A stretch of DNA of 7,502 nt from Candidatus Gastranaerophilales bacterium. GTDB lineage: Bacteria > Cyanobacteriota > Vampirovibrionia > Gastranaerophilales > Gastranaerophilaceae. The stretch covers positions 1 to 7,502 of the forward strand of contig CALVEE010000120.1 of assembly GCA_944326495.1 (NCBI GenBank), read 5' to 3'. Position 1 is the stretch's first letter. Each line of letters opens with the position of its first letter. Shown here piece by piece: positions 7,230 through 7,502 of the stretch. The notes beneath the pieces were generated by a model. The model did not search any database. It was not told the origin of the DNA and worked only from the letters and a program-made list of their open reading frames with translations. Both the position numbers and the translations under genes were made by a program.

Positions 7230-7271
7230 GTACACATTCCTGCAAAAAACAGTTTTGCAAGAATGTTGTAC
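7230..7271. repeat. 42-nt near-perfect palindrome upstream of the operon promoter
   Basis: The left arm GTACACATTCCTGCAAAA (7230-7247) and the right arm TTTTGCAAGAATGTTGTAC (7253-7271) pair around the loop AACAG. The only defects are one G-T pair (or mismatch) and one bulged base. It lies about 70 bp upstream of the -35 of the operon promoter. On the plus strand it is followed by TTTTT (7272-7276), so it could stop antisense transcription, but no plus-strand gene is seen that would need it. A binding site for a regulator, or a remnant of a small hairpin-type mobile element, is also possible. Confidence 0.6.
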
Positions 7272-7348
7272 TTTTTGTAGTTTTAAGCATTATTCCGGCA
7301 ATTTTAAATTAAGGCTGATTACCATACGATATTTGCTGAAAGCAAAAT

Positions 7349-7373
7349 AAAAAAACTCCCGCCAAAGCGGGAG
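7349..7373 (-). terminator. Strong intrinsic terminator of the upstream gene
   Basis: CTCCCGC (7356-7362), loop CAAA and GCGGGAG (7367-7373) form a 7-bp GC-rich perfect stem. On the minus strand it is followed by seven T (7355-7349) and then a further T-rich stretch. It lies about 60 bases after the stop codon of the upstream partial gene and should insulate the operon from it. The plus strand has no T-run after the stem. Confidence 0.9.
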
Positions 7374-7434
7374 CCTGTTACTGTATTTATAATGCTGCGG
7401 AAACGGTATAACAAGGATATTTAGTTAAATATTT

Positions 7435-7502
7435 TTATTCAAGGTCTAACTGAAATTTAATTGCTTCCTGAATTTGAGTAATGTATTCAATATCTGTAAT
7501 TG
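7435..7502 (-). CDS. C-terminal end of an unrecognised protein (cut by the window edge)
   Basis: A minus-strand frame enters from the window edge and ends at TAA (7437-7435). It encodes ITDIEYITQIQEAIKFQLDLE before the stop. The tail is probably helical, with acidic and hydrophobic residues alternating. I do not recognise the family from so short a piece. A strong terminator about 60 bases downstream supports a real gene ending here. A second minus-strand frame is also open from the edge to a TAG at about 7447, but its composition is less protein-like. Confidence 0.6.
   Translation of the reverse strand, partial: ITDIEYITQIQEAIKFQLDLE

Larger units (their letters stand above)
7083..7434. other. 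Intergenic region upstream of the operon
   Basis: About 350 bases without a convincing gene. In minus-strand order it holds a short 3' leader after the upstream stop, including an AT-only palindrome at 7417-7432, then the terminator at 7349-7373. A featureless AT-rich stretch at 7272-7348 follows, then the palindrome at 7230-7271, the promoter at 7131-7159 and a leader of about 40 nt. I see no tRNA, riboswitch or CRISPR repeat. A 52-codon open frame at 7132-7290 on the minus strand lacks a properly spaced ribosome binding site. Confidence 0.6.

Noticed and set aside
7132..7290. A 52-codon minus-strand frame with four Cys upstream of the operon
   Set aside because: The only GGA before its ATG is 3 nt away. 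The frame spans the palindrome and the operon promoter, and its composition is not convincing.
7417..7432. AT-only palindrome ATATTTAGTTAAATAT just after the upstream stop codon
   Set aside because: Such palindromes are common in AT-rich DNA, and the strong GC-rich terminator nearby explains the 3' end.

Overview
The window is AT-rich bacterial DNA. Every gene I can support is on the minus strand. Near-consensus Shine-Dalgarno sequences (AAAGGAGGT, AGAAGGG, AAGGCGG), a GC-hairpin/T-run terminator and the AT-rich composition suggest a low-GC Gram-positive-type bacterium (Bacillota-like). That is inference; no marker gene is present to fix the taxon. Stop codons are used in the standard way.

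Layout in the direction of transcription (high to low coordinates). The 3' end of an unrecognised gene (7435-7502) is closed by a strong intrinsic terminator (7349-7373). A non-coding stretch of about 350 bases follows. It holds a 42-nt near-perfect palindrome (7230-7271) and a good extended -10 promoter (7131-7159). That promoter should drive a two-gene operon. Gene 1 (3879-7082) encodes a 1067-residue protein with an N-terminal phospholipase D-like HKD nuclease domain and an SF2/Snf2-type helicase core. Gene 2 (175-3882) encodes a 1235-residue Eco57I/type IIG-like adenine-N6 DNA methyltransferase with a TaqI-like target-recognition region. The two genes overlap by ATGA, and the ribosome binding site of gene 2 lies inside the last codons of gene 1. 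Downstream are two tandem palindromes (67-103 and 114-143), each followed on the minus strand by TTCTTTTT. Next comes the first 44 bases of a probable Fic-family gene, cut by the window edge.

The operon reads as a compact two-protein, ATP-dependent restriction-modification-like defence module. The methyltransferase would recognise and mark self DNA. The helicase would engage or translocate on unmarked DNA, and its PLD domain is the obvious candidate nuclease. Together the two proteins carry the same three activities (PLD nuclease, Snf2-type helicase, m6A methylase) that class 1 DISARM spreads over DrmC, DrmD and DrmMI, but no DrmA or DrmB is seen here. It also resembles in principle the CglI system, where a PLD nuclease works with a separate helicase-like ATPase. 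Neither parallel proves homology. A Fic AMP-transferase-type gene directly downstream would suit a defence or toxin neighbourhood.
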